From the NCBI RefSeq assembly GCF_008304605.1, contig NZ_PIJY01000018.1, positions 1 to 64,000 of the forward strand: a DNA stretch of 64,000 nucleotides. The letters are read 5' to 3'. Source of the DNA: Oceanobacillus polygoni (lineage in GTDB: Bacteria; Bacillota; Bacilli; Bacillales; Amphibacillaceae). Below, piece by piece: positions 8,682-17,199 of this stretch. A program made the position numbers and the translations under genes. How positions within the stretch are numbered: the first letter of the stretch is position 1; every line of letters begins with the position of its first letter. The notes below the pieces were generated by a model. That model worked only from the letters and a program-made list of their open reading frames with translations. It searched no databases and had not been told where the DNA came from.

Positions 8682-9359
8682 ATGAATCCGAATTATCCTT
8701 ACTGGCCGAATAGGGATTATTACGAACATAATCCTTATCAAACCATGCCATATGGACAGCAATCTACTTATGATTATGAGCATGCTTATCCTACAAACTC
8801 TAATCATTTTGATCGTCAGCAATCAGTAAGAGGTCAAGCTACATGGACAGACGGGGGACAAGTAACAAAGTGTGGGATGGCATGGTCAGATAATGCGTAT
8901 ATGACAGCTGCTGTTGGAGAAACTTCTCCATATACGTGTGGGCAAACGCTTAAAATTAGAAATATTTCTGCTCCATATGGAAGAGAAATTATTGTGAAGG
9001 TAGTCGATCAAGTTGCGGGTTATCCGGCGAATCGAATTAATTTACACCGTAGAGCATTTGAAGCACTAGGAGTTAACCCAAGTGTGGGAGTAATCAATAT
9101 AGAAATAATCCCTTCCCCTGAATTAGAACAAGAGAAATGGGGGAAGTATCTATTAGAAGTTACTGAAGTAGCCTATCCAAATTATAATGTCACCGACTAT
9201 AATGCAATTGGAAAAACAATGATCTCGTCTTCTTTGGTTAGAGAAACATTTGAATTTGTTTTACAATCATCTCAGGAAACGTTGAAAGTACAAGGGAATG
9301 TTGTTTATAACCCAACCACAGATCGGATTATTTCTTTTAATTTACAGGAAGTACAGTAG
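8682..9359 (+). CDS. Tyr/Pro-rich protein with RlpA/expansin-like barrel and DUF3889-like tail
   Basis: Function unknown. The first 45 residues are rich in Tyr, Pro and Asn, with no signal peptide. Residues about 48-145 look like a double-psi beta barrel (RlpA/barwin/expansin type): a GxATWTDGG start, paired Cys near 62 and 87, and the KVVDQVAGYPANRINLH strand with the conserved Asp. The last 75 residues resemble the DUF3889 module found in small Bacillus proteins. Lack of a signal in an otherwise cell-wall type domain, plus the Tyr-rich head, suggests a spore-coat protein put in place by the mother cell. That location is inference. GGGAGG precedes the ATG. Confidence 0.65.
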   Translation: MNPNYPYWPNRDYYEHNPYQTMPYGQQSTYDYEHAYPTNSNHFDRQQSVRGQATWTDGGQVTKCGMAWSDNAYMTAAVGETSPYTCGQTLKIRNISAPYGREIIVKVVDQVAGYPANRINLHRRAFEALGVNPSVGVINIEIIPSPELEQEKWGKYLLEVTEVAYPNYNVTDYNAIGKTMISSSLVRETFEFVLQSSQETLKVQGNVVYNPTTDRIISFNLQEVQ

Positions 9360-9490
9360 ATAATTGGTCAATGAGCCTGTAGATGTGATGTGGTTCATTA
9401 AATGAAAAGCTTAAAAAATGGATTCAAGTTTAATCGGTTAAGTTTGATTGTAAATCTAAGGGTGATTTCATAGTATAAAACATCTTTAAA

Positions 9491-9526
9491 AAGCTAGCAT
9501 TCTATTAAATCGATGAATGCTAGCTT
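9491..9526 (-). terminator. Terminator of the small minus-strand gene
   Basis: AAGCTAGCATTC and GAATGCTAGCTT pair perfectly, with TTTTT on the minus strand, seven bases after that gene's stop. A separate hairpin (arms AATGAGCC and GGTTCATT, 9370-9399) may end the plus-strand gene. Confidence 0.8.
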
Positions 9527-9532
9527 CTAAAT

Positions 9533-9742
9533 TTACCTTGTATGACACGGTTTAGCACAATGTATACACTCATCGATGCTTAAATGTGGGTACTCAGCTT
9601 CAGCTGCTTTAATAGCACTTTCAGAATTCAAATGATTTCCTAGTTCTTTAATGTTTGTGATCGGAAATTTATAGCAGCCTTCTTTGTGTACCTCATAATC
9701 ACCATTACTTTGCACATTTAAATTTAATACATAGCGATACAA
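9533..9742 (-). CDS. Small conserved Cys/His-rich protein
   Basis: A 69-residue protein of a widespread uncharacterised family that I recognise only by pattern: EGCYKFP in the middle and a C-terminal ECIHCAKPCHTR, that is CxxC followed by CH. The Cys/His set suggests metal binding. The start is TTG, chosen because AAGG lies six bases upstream; no ATG is available. Its own terminator follows at once. No partner gene is evident. Confidence 0.7.
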   Translation of the reverse strand: MYRYVLNLNVQSNGDYEVHKEGCYKFPITNIKELGNHLNSESAIKAAEAEYPHLSIDECIHCAKPCHTR

Positions 9743-9923
9743 TTATTTCCTTGTGAATTCGAAATAGTAAATAAGTTTCTATAGGAGAATTTGGAGTATA
9801 ATAGATGCTTGGACTATTATTGAGGTATACTTGAATTAACAAGAAGATACAGCATGAGATTTAGGAAATAATTTAAGGGTAATAATAAAGTATAAAATCA
9901 AAATATGAAATGAGGTAGATGAA

Positions 9924-10346
9924 ATGGGATTACAAATTAACCCGTATATTATGTTGGATGGTAGGGGAAAAGAAGCCGTTGATTTTTATAAACATGCCCT
10001 AGGAGCTAATGTGGTTGGTGTACATACGTATAGGGAAATGCCGGAAAGTCCAGAATTTCAACTCCCTGCTGAAGCAAAGGATCGCGTTATGCATGCTAAA
10101 TTAACGTTAGGAAATACGGAATTAATGATTTCGGATATATTTCCAGGACAACCCTATCAGCTAGGCTCACAATTAACGATTGCTTTAATTCCAAGTACTG
10201 CTGACGAAGCGAAAGATGTGTATGAGAAGTTGCAAGAAGGTGGACAAATAATAATGGAGTTGCAGGAAACGGACTGGAGTCCAGCTTATGGACAAGTAAC
10301 AGATAAATTTGGAATTACTTGGCAAATATCAACAGAAATGAAGTAA
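9924..10346 (+). CDS. VOC-family (PhnB/glyoxalase-like) protein
   Basis: A 140-residue cytoplasmic protein of the PhnB-like branch of the vicinal-oxygen-chelate fold. It has the typical opening INPYIMLDGRGKEAVDFYK, a central MHAKLTLGNTELMISD strand, and the ending DKFGITWQIS. Such proteins are often annotated as 3-demethylubiquinone-9 3-methyltransferase-like, but that function is unlikely in a menaquinone organism. The substrate is unknown. It is a single gene with its own strong terminator. Confidence 0.82.
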   Translation: MGLQINPYIMLDGRGKEAVDFYKHALGANVVGVHTYREMPESPEFQLPAEAKDRVMHAKLTLGNTELMISDIFPGQPYQLGSQLTIALIPSTADEAKDVYEKLQEGGQIIMELQETDWSPAYGQVTDKFGITWQISTEMK

Positions 10347-10351
10347 ATATG

Positions 10352-10398
10352 AATTACGTCATCCCAAAACATGCTAGAAGGGGGATGACGTAATTTTT
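10352..10398 (+). terminator. Terminator of the VOC gene
   Basis: AATTACGTCATCCC pairs with GGGATGACGTAATT and is followed by a T run, just after the stop. Confidence 0.88.
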
Positions 10399-10494
10399 TG
10401 TATTACTCCTGTTCAGATTTCGAGGCATTATTCTAGAAATTACTTGTCACATCTGTATACTAGGTATGGAAGATTTTAAAGAAGGAGTTACAAC

Positions 10495-12033
10495 ATGAGT
10501 CAACAGAAAACATCGAAATCAATTCGAGTACTAAATTTTATTGAGGAAAAAGGGAACAAGCTACCACATCCCGTTACGATTTTTATTCTCTTTACCCTGA
10601 TTGTTATCGCGTTATCTCACGTACTTTATGTGTTTGGGGTAAGTGTTAGCTTTGAAGGCGTGAATAATGAAACAGGGCAAATTGAAACGCTAAACGTGGG
10701 GGCGGTTAGTCTGCTCGTACCCGAAGGCATTGCTTATATGTTTTCTAGTGTTGTCACAAATTTTACTTCGTTTGTGGCATTAGGTCCTGTACTTGTTGCC
10801 ATGCTTGGTGTAGGTGTTGCTGAGAAAAGTGGTTATATTAGTGCTGTTATGACAAATACAGTTACGAAAGCACCTAGGAAGCTTGTCACTCCAATCGTTG
10901 TATTTATGGGAGTTATGTCCAATGTAGCCGCTTCTGTAGGTTATGTCGTACTTGTACCACTAGGAGCAATTATATTTTTAGGATTCAAGCGCCATCCATT
11001 AGCAGGACTTTCTGCTGCATTTGCCGGCGTATCGGGTGGTTATTCTGCCAATTTACTGTTAGGTACGAATGATCCGCTACTAAGTGGGATTTCAACGGAA
11101 GGTGCACGGATACTAGATGCTAGTTATATCGTAAATGCAACAGATAATTGGTTCTTTATGGCTGCTTCTACATTTTTAATCGTTATTATCGGTACGGTTA
11201 TTACAGATAAGATTATCGAACCGAAATTAGGGAAATATACGCCTAGTGAAGCTCTTGAAAATAAGAATGAAGTAACAAGTCTCGAGAAAAAGGGATTATT
11301 CTGGGCGAATATTTCTATCCTTATTACAGTGGTTGCGATTGCTGCGCTTGTCATTCCGGAAAATGGGCCATTACGTGGCGAAGGGGGAAGCATAATTGTT
11401 TCGCCATTCATGAGCAGTATTATTTTTCTGATGATGCTTATTTTTCTAGTCCCAGGTGTTGTTTATGGATTTGTTACAAAGTCGGTGAAAAACGATAAAG
11501 ATGTAGCGAATTTAATGACAGGGTCTTTAGAGACGATGGCAGGATTTATTGTACTGATTTTCTTTGCGGCTCAGTTTGTAGCATTGTTTAATTACACAAA
11601 CTTAGGAACGATTATTGCGGTAAAAGGTGCTGCATTTTTACAGGCGATTAATTTTGATGGGGGTCCACTACTCGTTGCATTGATTTTTATTACAGCGTTT
11701 ATTAACTTGTTTATTGCTGCAGATTCAGCGAAATGGGCAATTATGGCTCCGGTGTTTGTCCCAATGTTTATGCAGATGGGAATTTCTCCTGAGGTTACAC
11801 AAGTAGCCTATCGGGTAGGTGACTCATCAACAAATATCATATCTCCGCTTATGCCATTTTTCCCACTCGTTGTTGCATTTGCACAACGTTATGGCAAGCA
11901 AAATGGAGTAGGGACGGTAATTTCGCTCATGCTGCCATATTCAATAACGATTCTTATTTGTTGGACTATATTTTTTGTGATTTGGTATGTTTTAGGTATA
12001 CCGGTTGGTCCAGGTACGAGTTTAACTTATTAA
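10495..12033 (+). CDS. AbgT-family transporter
   Basis: A 512-residue inner-membrane transporter of the AbgT family, named for p-aminobenzoyl-glutamate uptake; other members export sulfonamides. About eleven hydrophobic segments are present. The family's opening (FIEEKGNKLPHPVTIF), the ANLLLGTNDPLLSGIS re-entrant loop near residue 186 and the FIAADSAKWAIMAPVF segment near 403 are clear. B. subtilis YdaH is a recalled homologue. An OsmC-like gene follows after 18 bases and is probably co-transcribed. Confidence 0.9.
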   Translation: MSQQKTSKSIRVLNFIEEKGNKLPHPVTIFILFTLIVIALSHVLYVFGVSVSFEGVNNETGQIETLNVGAVSLLVPEGIAYMFSSVVTNFTSFVALGPVLVAMLGVGVAEKSGYISAVMTNTVTKAPRKLVTPIVVFMGVMSNVAASVGYVVLVPLGAIIFLGFKRHPLAGLSAAFAGVSGGYSANLLLGTNDPLLSGISTEGARILDASYIVNATDNWFFMAASTFLIVIIGTVITDKIIEPKLGKYTPSEALENKNEVTSLEKKGLFWANISILITVVAIAALVIPENGPLRGEGGSIIVSPFMSSIIFLMMLIFLVPGVVYGFVTKSVKNDKDVANLMTGSLETMAGFIVLIFFAAQFVALFNYTNLGTIIAVKGAAFLQAINFDGGPLLVALIFITAFINLFIAADSAKWAIMAPVFVPMFMQMGISPEVTQVAYRVGDSSTNIISPLMPFFPLVVAFAQRYGKQNGVGTVISLMLPYSITILICWTIFFVIWYVLGIPVGPGTSLTY

Positions 12034-12051
12034 GAAAGGAAGTTTTAAATC

Positions 12052-12465
12052 ATGAAAGTAACTACAACATGGACAGGTGGACGAGCGTTTGAATCAATTG
12101 GGGATTCTGGTTATGCCACCTATATGGATGCAACAGAAGCCTATGGTGGTTTAGGAAAAGGGGCGACACCAACGGAAATGTTGCTCGGCTCGTTAGCTGG
12201 GTGTATTGGCATCGACGTAACAATGATTTTAAGACCACACCTAGAAAAAATAACTAAAATAGAAATTATTACAGATGGAACACGTAAAGAAGAAGCTCCA
12301 AAGGGTTTTACAGCAATTGAAGTAACATTTATTGTCGATGGAGATATTGATAGCAAGAAGGTTTGGCGTGCAATTAACCTTGGTGAAGAAAAATATTGCT
12401 CTGTATCGGATTCATTAAAAGCGAAGATTGATTTTAAGCTAATTTTAAATGGAGAAGAGAGTTAA
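12052..12465 (+). CDS. OsmC-family protein
   Basis: A 137-residue protein of the OsmC/Ohr superfamily, thiol-dependent hydroperoxide reductases. The two expected Cys are present, in LAGCIGID (near residue 52) and KYCSVSDSLKA (near 114), so a peroxidase function is plausible. It resembles the YhfA/SACOL-type OsmC branch more than Ohr proper. It shares a transcript with the AbgT transporter in front (18-base gap with a GAAAGGAAG site). Why the two are paired is unclear. Confidence 0.82.
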   Translation: MKVTTTWTGGRAFESIGDSGYATYMDATEAYGGLGKGATPTEMLLGSLAGCIGIDVTMILRPHLEKITKIEIITDGTRKEEAPKGFTAIEVTFIVDGDIDSKKVWRAINLGEEKYCSVSDSLKAKIDFKLILNGEES

Positions 12466-12469
12466 TAAA

Positions 12470-12504
12470 GAAGGAACGGTCTGCAAAATAGACCGTTCCT
12501 TTCA
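12470..12504. terminator. Bidirectional terminator between OsmC and flotillin genes
   Basis: AAGGAACGGTCT and AGACCGTTCCTT are perfect arms; T runs exist on both sides. It serves the two convergent units. Confidence 0.88.
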
Positions 12505-12506
12505 AT

Positions 12507-14069
12507 TTAATTCGAATGATCAGCTTCACTTGCAGCTAATTCATTCTCTTTTTTCTTTTCATAACGAATTCGATCAAAATCGATATCATCAGGTAAACTG
12601 TTCTTTCCTGTGATATTTTCTAGTAAATCTTTCACATCAATACCAGAAGAAGCCTTCAGTGATTCCTGTAAAGTTGACATCAAGTTTGTTGCATAGCCAG
12701 TAACCTTGTTCGCGCCACCGTCTGTACCGCTGCTTCCTGTATCAACAACTGTAATTTTATCGATGTTTGCAAGTGGGCTAGCAACTTCCTTCGCATACTC
12801 AGGAAGCATTTTCATAACCATGTCGAGTACTGCCGCTTGACCAAACTGTTCGAATGCTTCAGCGATCTTTTCTTTCGCTTCCGCTTCTGCAATACCTTTT
12901 AGGCGAATAATTTCTGCTTCTGCTTCCCCTTGTGCACGTTGAGAGTCAGCTTTTGCAAGACCATCGACACGGACTTGTTCTGCTTCTGCTTTTGCTAGTG
13001 ATTCAATGCGATATTGATTCGCATCTGCCTCTGCAATTTGTCTAGCCTTTTCGGCAACAGCTGATTGCTCAACTGCATAACGATCAGCATCTGCCTTCTT
13101 CTTGACTTCGGAATCATATTGACGTTCACGACGTTGAATTTCTTTTTCTTCCAACTCAATTTGCTTTTGTCGCTCGATAATCTGGATTTGCATCTCTTGC
13201 TCGGTAACCTGCTGCTTGGCACGTGCTGTTTCATAGTCATAGGCTTGGTCAGCTCGGGCTTTTGCAATATCCTGCTCGCGACGGTACTCCGCTGTTTTTA
13301 GTTGATTCTCTTTTTCTGCTTCCGCGATTTCCGTTGCACGTTCTAATTCAGCTCGTTGTGCATCTTTGGCTGCTTCTGCACGTTTGATTCGTGTTTCTTT
13401 ATCCGCTTCTGCAGTAGCAATATCAGCGTCACGTTTAACTTGCGCAATACGAGGTTTCCCTAGTGAATCAAGGTAACCATTTTTATCTTTTACATCTTTA
13501 ATGGTAAAGGATACGATGTTCAATCCCATTTTTGCTAAATCCTGAGAAGCAACGCGCTGCACTTCCTGGGAAAATTTATCCCGGTTTTTGTAAATTTCTT
13601 CGACCGTCATCGAACCTAGAATGGAACGAAGGTGTCCTTCAAGAACTTCTTTAGCTTCATTCTCACGGTCTGCTCGTGATTTTCCTAAAAACTGTTCGGC
13701 AGCTGTTGCAATTTCGTTAATGGAGCCACCAATTTTAATAATTGCAGTTCCATCGGCCATTACGGGCACACCTTGCTCCGTATAGACTTCTGGAGTTGAT
13801 ACTTCCAGTTTACTAGATAGCAAGCTTAGTGGTTCAGCTTGTTGGAAAACTGGTAATACAAATGTACCACCACCGCGAATGATTTTAATTTTATTCCCAG
13901 CTTCATCTGTATGTACATTCTTACCACCTAAATAACTACCAGTTACAATGAGTGCTTCGTCGGGTCCTGCTGTGCGGTACTTTGTCATAAATACAGCAAT
14001 AAGTGCAATTAATAAAAATACAACAATAGCAATTACGACCCAAATACCTACTGAAATACTTTCTAACAT
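12507..14069 (-). CDS. floT: Flotillin-like membrane scaffold
   Basis: A 520-residue flotillin (B. subtilis YuaG). It organises membrane microdomains and influences signalling, secretion and fluidity. The N-terminal hairpin/anchor is residues about 5-28, the SPFH/PHB domain about 30-200, and a long Glu/Ala-rich coiled coil with repeated EAE and KAEAE motifs about 205-410 drives oligomerisation. The tail is Asp/Glu/Lys-rich. The ATG follows AAAGGAGG. It lies downstream of an NfeD gene under a SigW promoter, as in B. subtilis yuaF-yuaG. A hairpin (arms GGCATTC/GAATGCC, 14140-14168) lies between the two genes without a T run. Confidence 0.95.
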   Translation of the reverse strand: MLESISVGIWVVIAIVVFLLIALIAVFMTKYRTAGPDEALIVTGSYLGGKNVHTDEAGNKIKIIRGGGTFVLPVFQQAEPLSLLSSKLEVSTPEVYTEQGVPVMADGTAIIKIGGSINEIATAAEQFLGKSRADRENEAKEVLEGHLRSILGSMTVEEIYKNRDKFSQEVQRVASQDLAKMGLNIVSFTIKDVKDKNGYLDSLGKPRIAQVKRDADIATAEADKETRIKRAEAAKDAQRAELERATEIAEAEKENQLKTAEYRREQDIAKARADQAYDYETARAKQQVTEQEMQIQIIERQKQIELEEKEIQRRERQYDSEVKKKADADRYAVEQSAVAEKARQIAEADANQYRIESLAKAEAEQVRVDGLAKADSQRAQGEAEAEIIRLKGIAEAEAKEKIAEAFEQFGQAAVLDMVMKMLPEYAKEVASPLANIDKITVVDTGSSGTDGGANKVTGYATNLMSTLQESLKASSGIDVKDLLENITGKNSLPDDIDFDRIRYEKKKENELAASEADHSN

Positions 14070-14216
14070 AATTTATCCTCCTTTAATAGTTAGCAGATAA
14101 GAAAGTATAAAACTTCTTTGTCTGCATAAGTGCAACTAAGGCATTCACCTAAATGCTTGGCGAATGCCAAGTTTGCTAAAATTTTATTAAAATACTTATC
14201 CAAATGGATGAGTAGA

Positions 14217-14768
14217 TTAAACAGAATAATTGGCATCTAAATCTGTTTCATAAGGAACAACATAAAGAACACCGTTTTCTATTTCAATAACAAGTACTTG
14301 CTTACCAGCTTCAATTGGTTGATGCTCATAAGCGGCAGCAGGTTTTGAAATCATCCCGCTCTTACTATCGATAATGATCTCGCCAAATCCGTCCTCTGGA
14401 ATTGGAATGATAATTTTGCCAACTCTTCCTTTTAAAGAATCCTCTGTATAACTGAGTGATTCTTCCGCTGAAGAAATTGGGATAAGGACAAATACATTAA
14501 GTAATGTAGTTAATAAGAAAGAAAGTACAATCGAGATTCCAATAATGAGCAGGCTGTTAAAGGATGTGAGCACTTCGAGAATATAGCCTGAAGCAGAAAA
14601 AAAAGTTGTAAAAGATAAAATAAGAACAGGATGAATAAAGCTTATAGCCTCTGTAATGACTTCTAGAATATCACCAAATAAGAGGTAAAGAATGGTTAAT
14701 ATTCCTGCTACAATTAACGTTATTAAATAAATCGTTTCGATCGGTGTATCAAAAAGCATCATATGCAT
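14217..14768 (-). CDS. yuaF: NfeD-like membrane protein, flotillin partner (YuaF)
   Basis: A 183-residue NfeD1b-type protein with three or four hydrophobic segments in residues 8-100 and a C-terminal soluble OB-fold (about 110-180; GRVGKIIIPIPEDGFGEI). Family members always pair with flotillin and are thought to help microdomain assembly. It is the first gene of the SigW-type transcript. Two close ATGs (codons 1 and 3-4) are possible. Confidence 0.9.
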   Translation of the reverse strand: MHMMLFDTPIETIYLITLIVAGILTILYLLFGDILEVITEAISFIHPVLILSFTTFFSASGYILEVLTSFNSLLIIGISIVLSFLLTTLLNVFVLIPISSAEESLSYTEDSLKGRVGKIIIPIPEDGFGEIIIDSKSGMISKPAAAYEHQPIEAGKQVLVIEIENGVLYVVPYETDLDANYSV

Positions 14769-14798
14769 CCATCCCTTACTTGTGATTGCCTTACTTTA

Positions 14799-14826
14799 TA
14801 TACGAAGAAGCAATAAAAAAGGTTTC
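14799..14826 (-). promoter_or_regulatory. SigW-type (ECF) promoter of yuaF-floT
   Basis: On the minus strand GAAACC and CGTATA are spaced by exactly 16 bases, which is the SigW consensus (TGAAAC-N16-CGTA), 31 bases before the yuaF start. In B. subtilis the yuaF-yuaG operon is also under SigW, so sequence and family knowledge agree. Confidence 0.85.
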
Positions 14827-15117
14827 GTAAAATCAGAAAAAAGTAAAAAAATCATGAAAAATTCGATATGTATGAAGTGAATAAGGAGTTAACAGGAAAA
14901 ATCATACATATTAAATATATTCGAAACAATTCTTAATATCAATGATTTTTTGAATAAGGTTACAATTTATAATTGGAAAAGTTTGAGAGGGCGATGCGGA
15001 TAGATGGATAACGAAATAGTAAGACATCAGTAGGGAGTGGGGGAGATGAGCCCAAAGAGGGCTTTGGTCATCATCCCACACATAAACACCCACTAAAAAG
15101 TTTAACAGTTAGAAAGA
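14827..15117. other. Intergenic region with one imperfect stem-loop
   Basis: About 290 AT-rich bases. The only structure seen is at roughly 15038-15085, where GATGA/TCATC and GCCC/GGGC pairs could form a branched hairpin. It may be the 3' end of the ABC transporter transcript on the minus strand, but it lacks a T run. A 60-codon minus ORF here looks like chance. Confidence 0.4.
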
Positions 15118-16086
15118 TTAGTTCCCTGCGACATCTCGCTTGGTAAAGAAAATCCATGCTAGCAACATAAATACAATATAATAGATAAGAAGCATTGTGA
15201 TGGAAAAGCCTAATGTCATGCCTTCAATCCATGGTGTATTCCCATCCGCATATTGACTTAAGTCTGTGTTCGCAAAAAGGATATATTTTGCCCATGAACG
15301 TTCAGCAAAAAAGAAGACAATCTGATTGCCGACGAACATAAGGAAAATCGCGAGTCCAATTGCGAGCGCACTATTACGGAAAACACTTGAAATCATGAAT
15401 GCGAAGGTTGCCATCATGACTAAAATGATCATCTGGTAACCATATCCAGATATAATCTCACCAATTACAGACACGAATTCCAATCCGCCACTTTTTTCTA
15501 GGACCGTATATGGATTCATTCCTTCAACTCCAAAGAGAATGGCACCTACAATTCCAGAAAAAATTAAGACAAATATCAATGTAAATAAAGCGAATAGAAG
15601 TACGGATACATACTTGGAAATTAATATTTTGGTTCGTGAGATAGGTCGGATAAGAAGCAGTTTAATCGTACCCCATCTAAATTCATTTGCTACAATTCCC
15701 GCTGCTACAATGATCGTTAACAGACTAACAAGCGATAAGAGCATTTGGTTTTCCAAAATAAAATGCCATGCACCATAGCCTGAAGGTTGAATGTCGTTTT
15801 CTAAGTAGTAATTGTTTTCCTCGATTACCATCGAATTATAGCTTTCTAAATAAGATTCATCTTCCATTTCTTGCGTTAATCGTGCATTTTCTTCCTCTAG
15901 TTCTGTTCGCCACGTGTCTGCTTCATAACTTTTTTCAATATCCCCAACCGTATTATTTAAAATACCAACACCGATTATAATGACAGCTAGGAGAATATAC
16001 ATAATCCATGTTGATTTCACAACAAAGATTTTCGTTAGTTCATTCGAAATAAGCTTAAAAAAATTACTCAATCGTATTCTCTCCAA
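15118..16086 (-). CDS. ABC-2 type permease subunit
   Basis: The 322-residue membrane half of an ABC exporter. One N-terminal TM (about 25-45) is followed by an external coiled region with many Glu (50-100), then five more TM segments, matching the ABC2_membrane layout of BcrB/NatB-like permeases. Its ATG lies inside the last codons of the ATPase gene (23-base overlap), so the two are translationally coupled. The substrate may be a peptide antibiotic, Na+ or lipid; nothing nearby decides it. Confidence 0.85.
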   Translation of the reverse strand: MERIRLSNFFKLISNELTKIFVVKSTWIMYILLAVIIIGVGILNNTVGDIEKSYEADTWRTELEEENARLTQEMEDESYLESYNSMVIEENNYYLENDIQPSGYGAWHFILENQMLLSLVSLLTIIVAAGIVANEFRWGTIKLLLIRPISRTKILISKYVSVLLFALFTLIFVLIFSGIVGAILFGVEGMNPYTVLEKSGGLEFVSVIGEIISGYGYQMIILVMMATFAFMISSVFRNSALAIGLAIFLMFVGNQIVFFFAERSWAKYILFANTDLSQYADGNTPWIEGMTLGFSITMLLIYYIVFMLLAWIFFTKRDVAGN

Positions 16087-16984
16087 TCAAATCAAAGAAT
16101 TTATCTTCTAGTGATGCTTTTGTAATGCCAACTTGATAGACAGAAATATCATGCTTTACAAATGTTTTAATCAACGTAGGAATGTTTTCCTTTTCCAGCT
16201 GGAAGAGGAGCTTCGATCCCATTTCTGTTGCATCAATTTTATGATGATCTTTTAACAGTTCAATTGCCTTGTCACGTGGTGATACTTCCATTTCAACCTG
16301 CATTAAATTATCTGTTTCCACATTATCATGTACCTGTTGAATTGCTACAAGCTCACCATTTTGGATAATACCAATACGGTCACACATCAATTCAATTTCG
16401 GATAAAAGGTGACTAGAAATAATGACTGACACGTTTTTTTCTTCTGCTAATTTACGGATGTACCTGCGGATTTCTCGAATCCCAGCCGGATCAAGACCAT
16501 TGGTTGGCTCATCCAAGATTAGGATGGACGGATTATGTAAAAGTGCCTGCGCAATTCCTAAGCGTTGGCGCATTCCTAAGGAATATCTACCTACTTTTTC
16601 TTTCATTGCCTTTTCCAGACCAACAATTGCAACGACTTCATTAATTCGTTCTTTCGTTATCCCTGGTATCATTCGAGCATAATGGGCTAAGTTTTGTGCG
16701 CCGGTCATAAATGGATACATTTCCGGGTTTTCAACAATCGCTCCAACCTCACGTACTGCTTCCTTGTAGTTGCTTTTGATACTATTCCCTTGGATAAGCA
16801 CGTCACCATCGGTTAGCTTCATCAGTCCAACCATCATTCGAATGGTTGTCGTTTTACCCGCACCATTTGGACCGATAAAGCCAAATACCTCTCCTTTCTC
16901 AATGGTGAAGGAGAGACCCTTAATAATTTCCTTCTTGCCAATAGTCTTTCGTACATCAATTAATTCCATTGCTACTTCTGACAT
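16064..16984 (-). CDS. ABC transporter ATP-binding subunit
   Basis: A 306-residue ATPase of the BcrA/DrrA exporter class. Walker A GPNGAGKTT (residues about 40-48), signature SLGMRQRLGIAQALL near 135, Walker B LILDEPTNGLDP near 157 and switch His in ISSHLLSE near 193 are all intact. The C-terminal 80 residues form the small extra domain usual in this class. It is first in a two-gene minus-strand operon with the permease. No promoter stands out in the divergent gap to the serine hydrolase. Confidence 0.92.
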   Translation of the reverse strand: MSEVAMELIDVRKTIGKKEIIKGLSFTIEKGEVFGFIGPNGAGKTTTIRMMVGLMKLTDGDVLIQGNSIKSNYKEAVREVGAIVENPEMYPFMTGAQNLAHYARMIPGITKERINEVVAIVGLEKAMKEKVGRYSLGMRQRLGIAQALLHNPSILILDEPTNGLDPAGIREIRRYIRKLAEEKNVSVIISSHLLSEIELMCDRIGIIQNGELVAIQQVHDNVETDNLMQVEMEVSPRDKAIELLKDHHKIDATEMGSKLLFQLEKENIPTLIKTFVKHDISVYQVGITKASLEDKFFDLIGENTIE

Positions 16985-17113
16985 GAATTGATACCTCTTT
17001 TCTTCGTTCTTGATAGTTCGTACGTTGAACAGAGAATAGAAGTTTCATATTTTGGAAAAATTTATAGAAAAAATCAATGTAAATATGGTAATCTAATTTT
17101 TGGAGGCGATTGT

Positions 17114-17143
17114 ATGAACTTTTATAAAATTTCATTTATTTAA
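17114..17143 (+). CDS. Nine-residue leader peptide upstream of the serine hydrolase
   Basis: ATG, eight sense codons and TAA encode MNFYKISFI. A strong GGAGGCG site lies seven bases ahead. The stop codon touches the first base of a hairpin that covers the next gene's ribosome site. This is the layout of ribosome-stall attenuators ahead of inducible resistance genes such as cat and erm. The coding assignment rests on ribosome site, length and position only. Confidence 0.6.
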   Translation: MNFYKISFI

Positions 17144-17189
17144 CCTCTTTGTTTAATCCTAGGCTTTTCGTCTAAAAAACAAAGAGAGG
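17144..17189 (+). promoter_or_regulatory. Attenuator hairpin that masks a ribosome binding site
   Basis: CCTCTTTGTTT (17144-17154) pairs with AAACAAAGAGAGG (17177-17189) around a 22-base loop. The 3' arm contains the GAGAGG ribosome site of the serine hydrolase gene, and a T-rich stretch follows, so the stem could block translation or terminate transcription. A ribosome stalled on the leader peptide would disrupt the 5' arm. Confidence 0.6.
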
Positions 17190-17199
17190 ATTTTATTTT

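Noticed and set aside
12995-13301. Open frames on both strands inside the flotillin gene
   Set aside because: They are shadows of the Glu/Ala-rich coiled-coil codons; the flotillin frame is certain.
14911-15093. 60-codon minus frame downstream of the ABC permease
   Set aside because: No ribosome site or recognisable sequence, and it covers the likely 3' structure of the ABC transcript.
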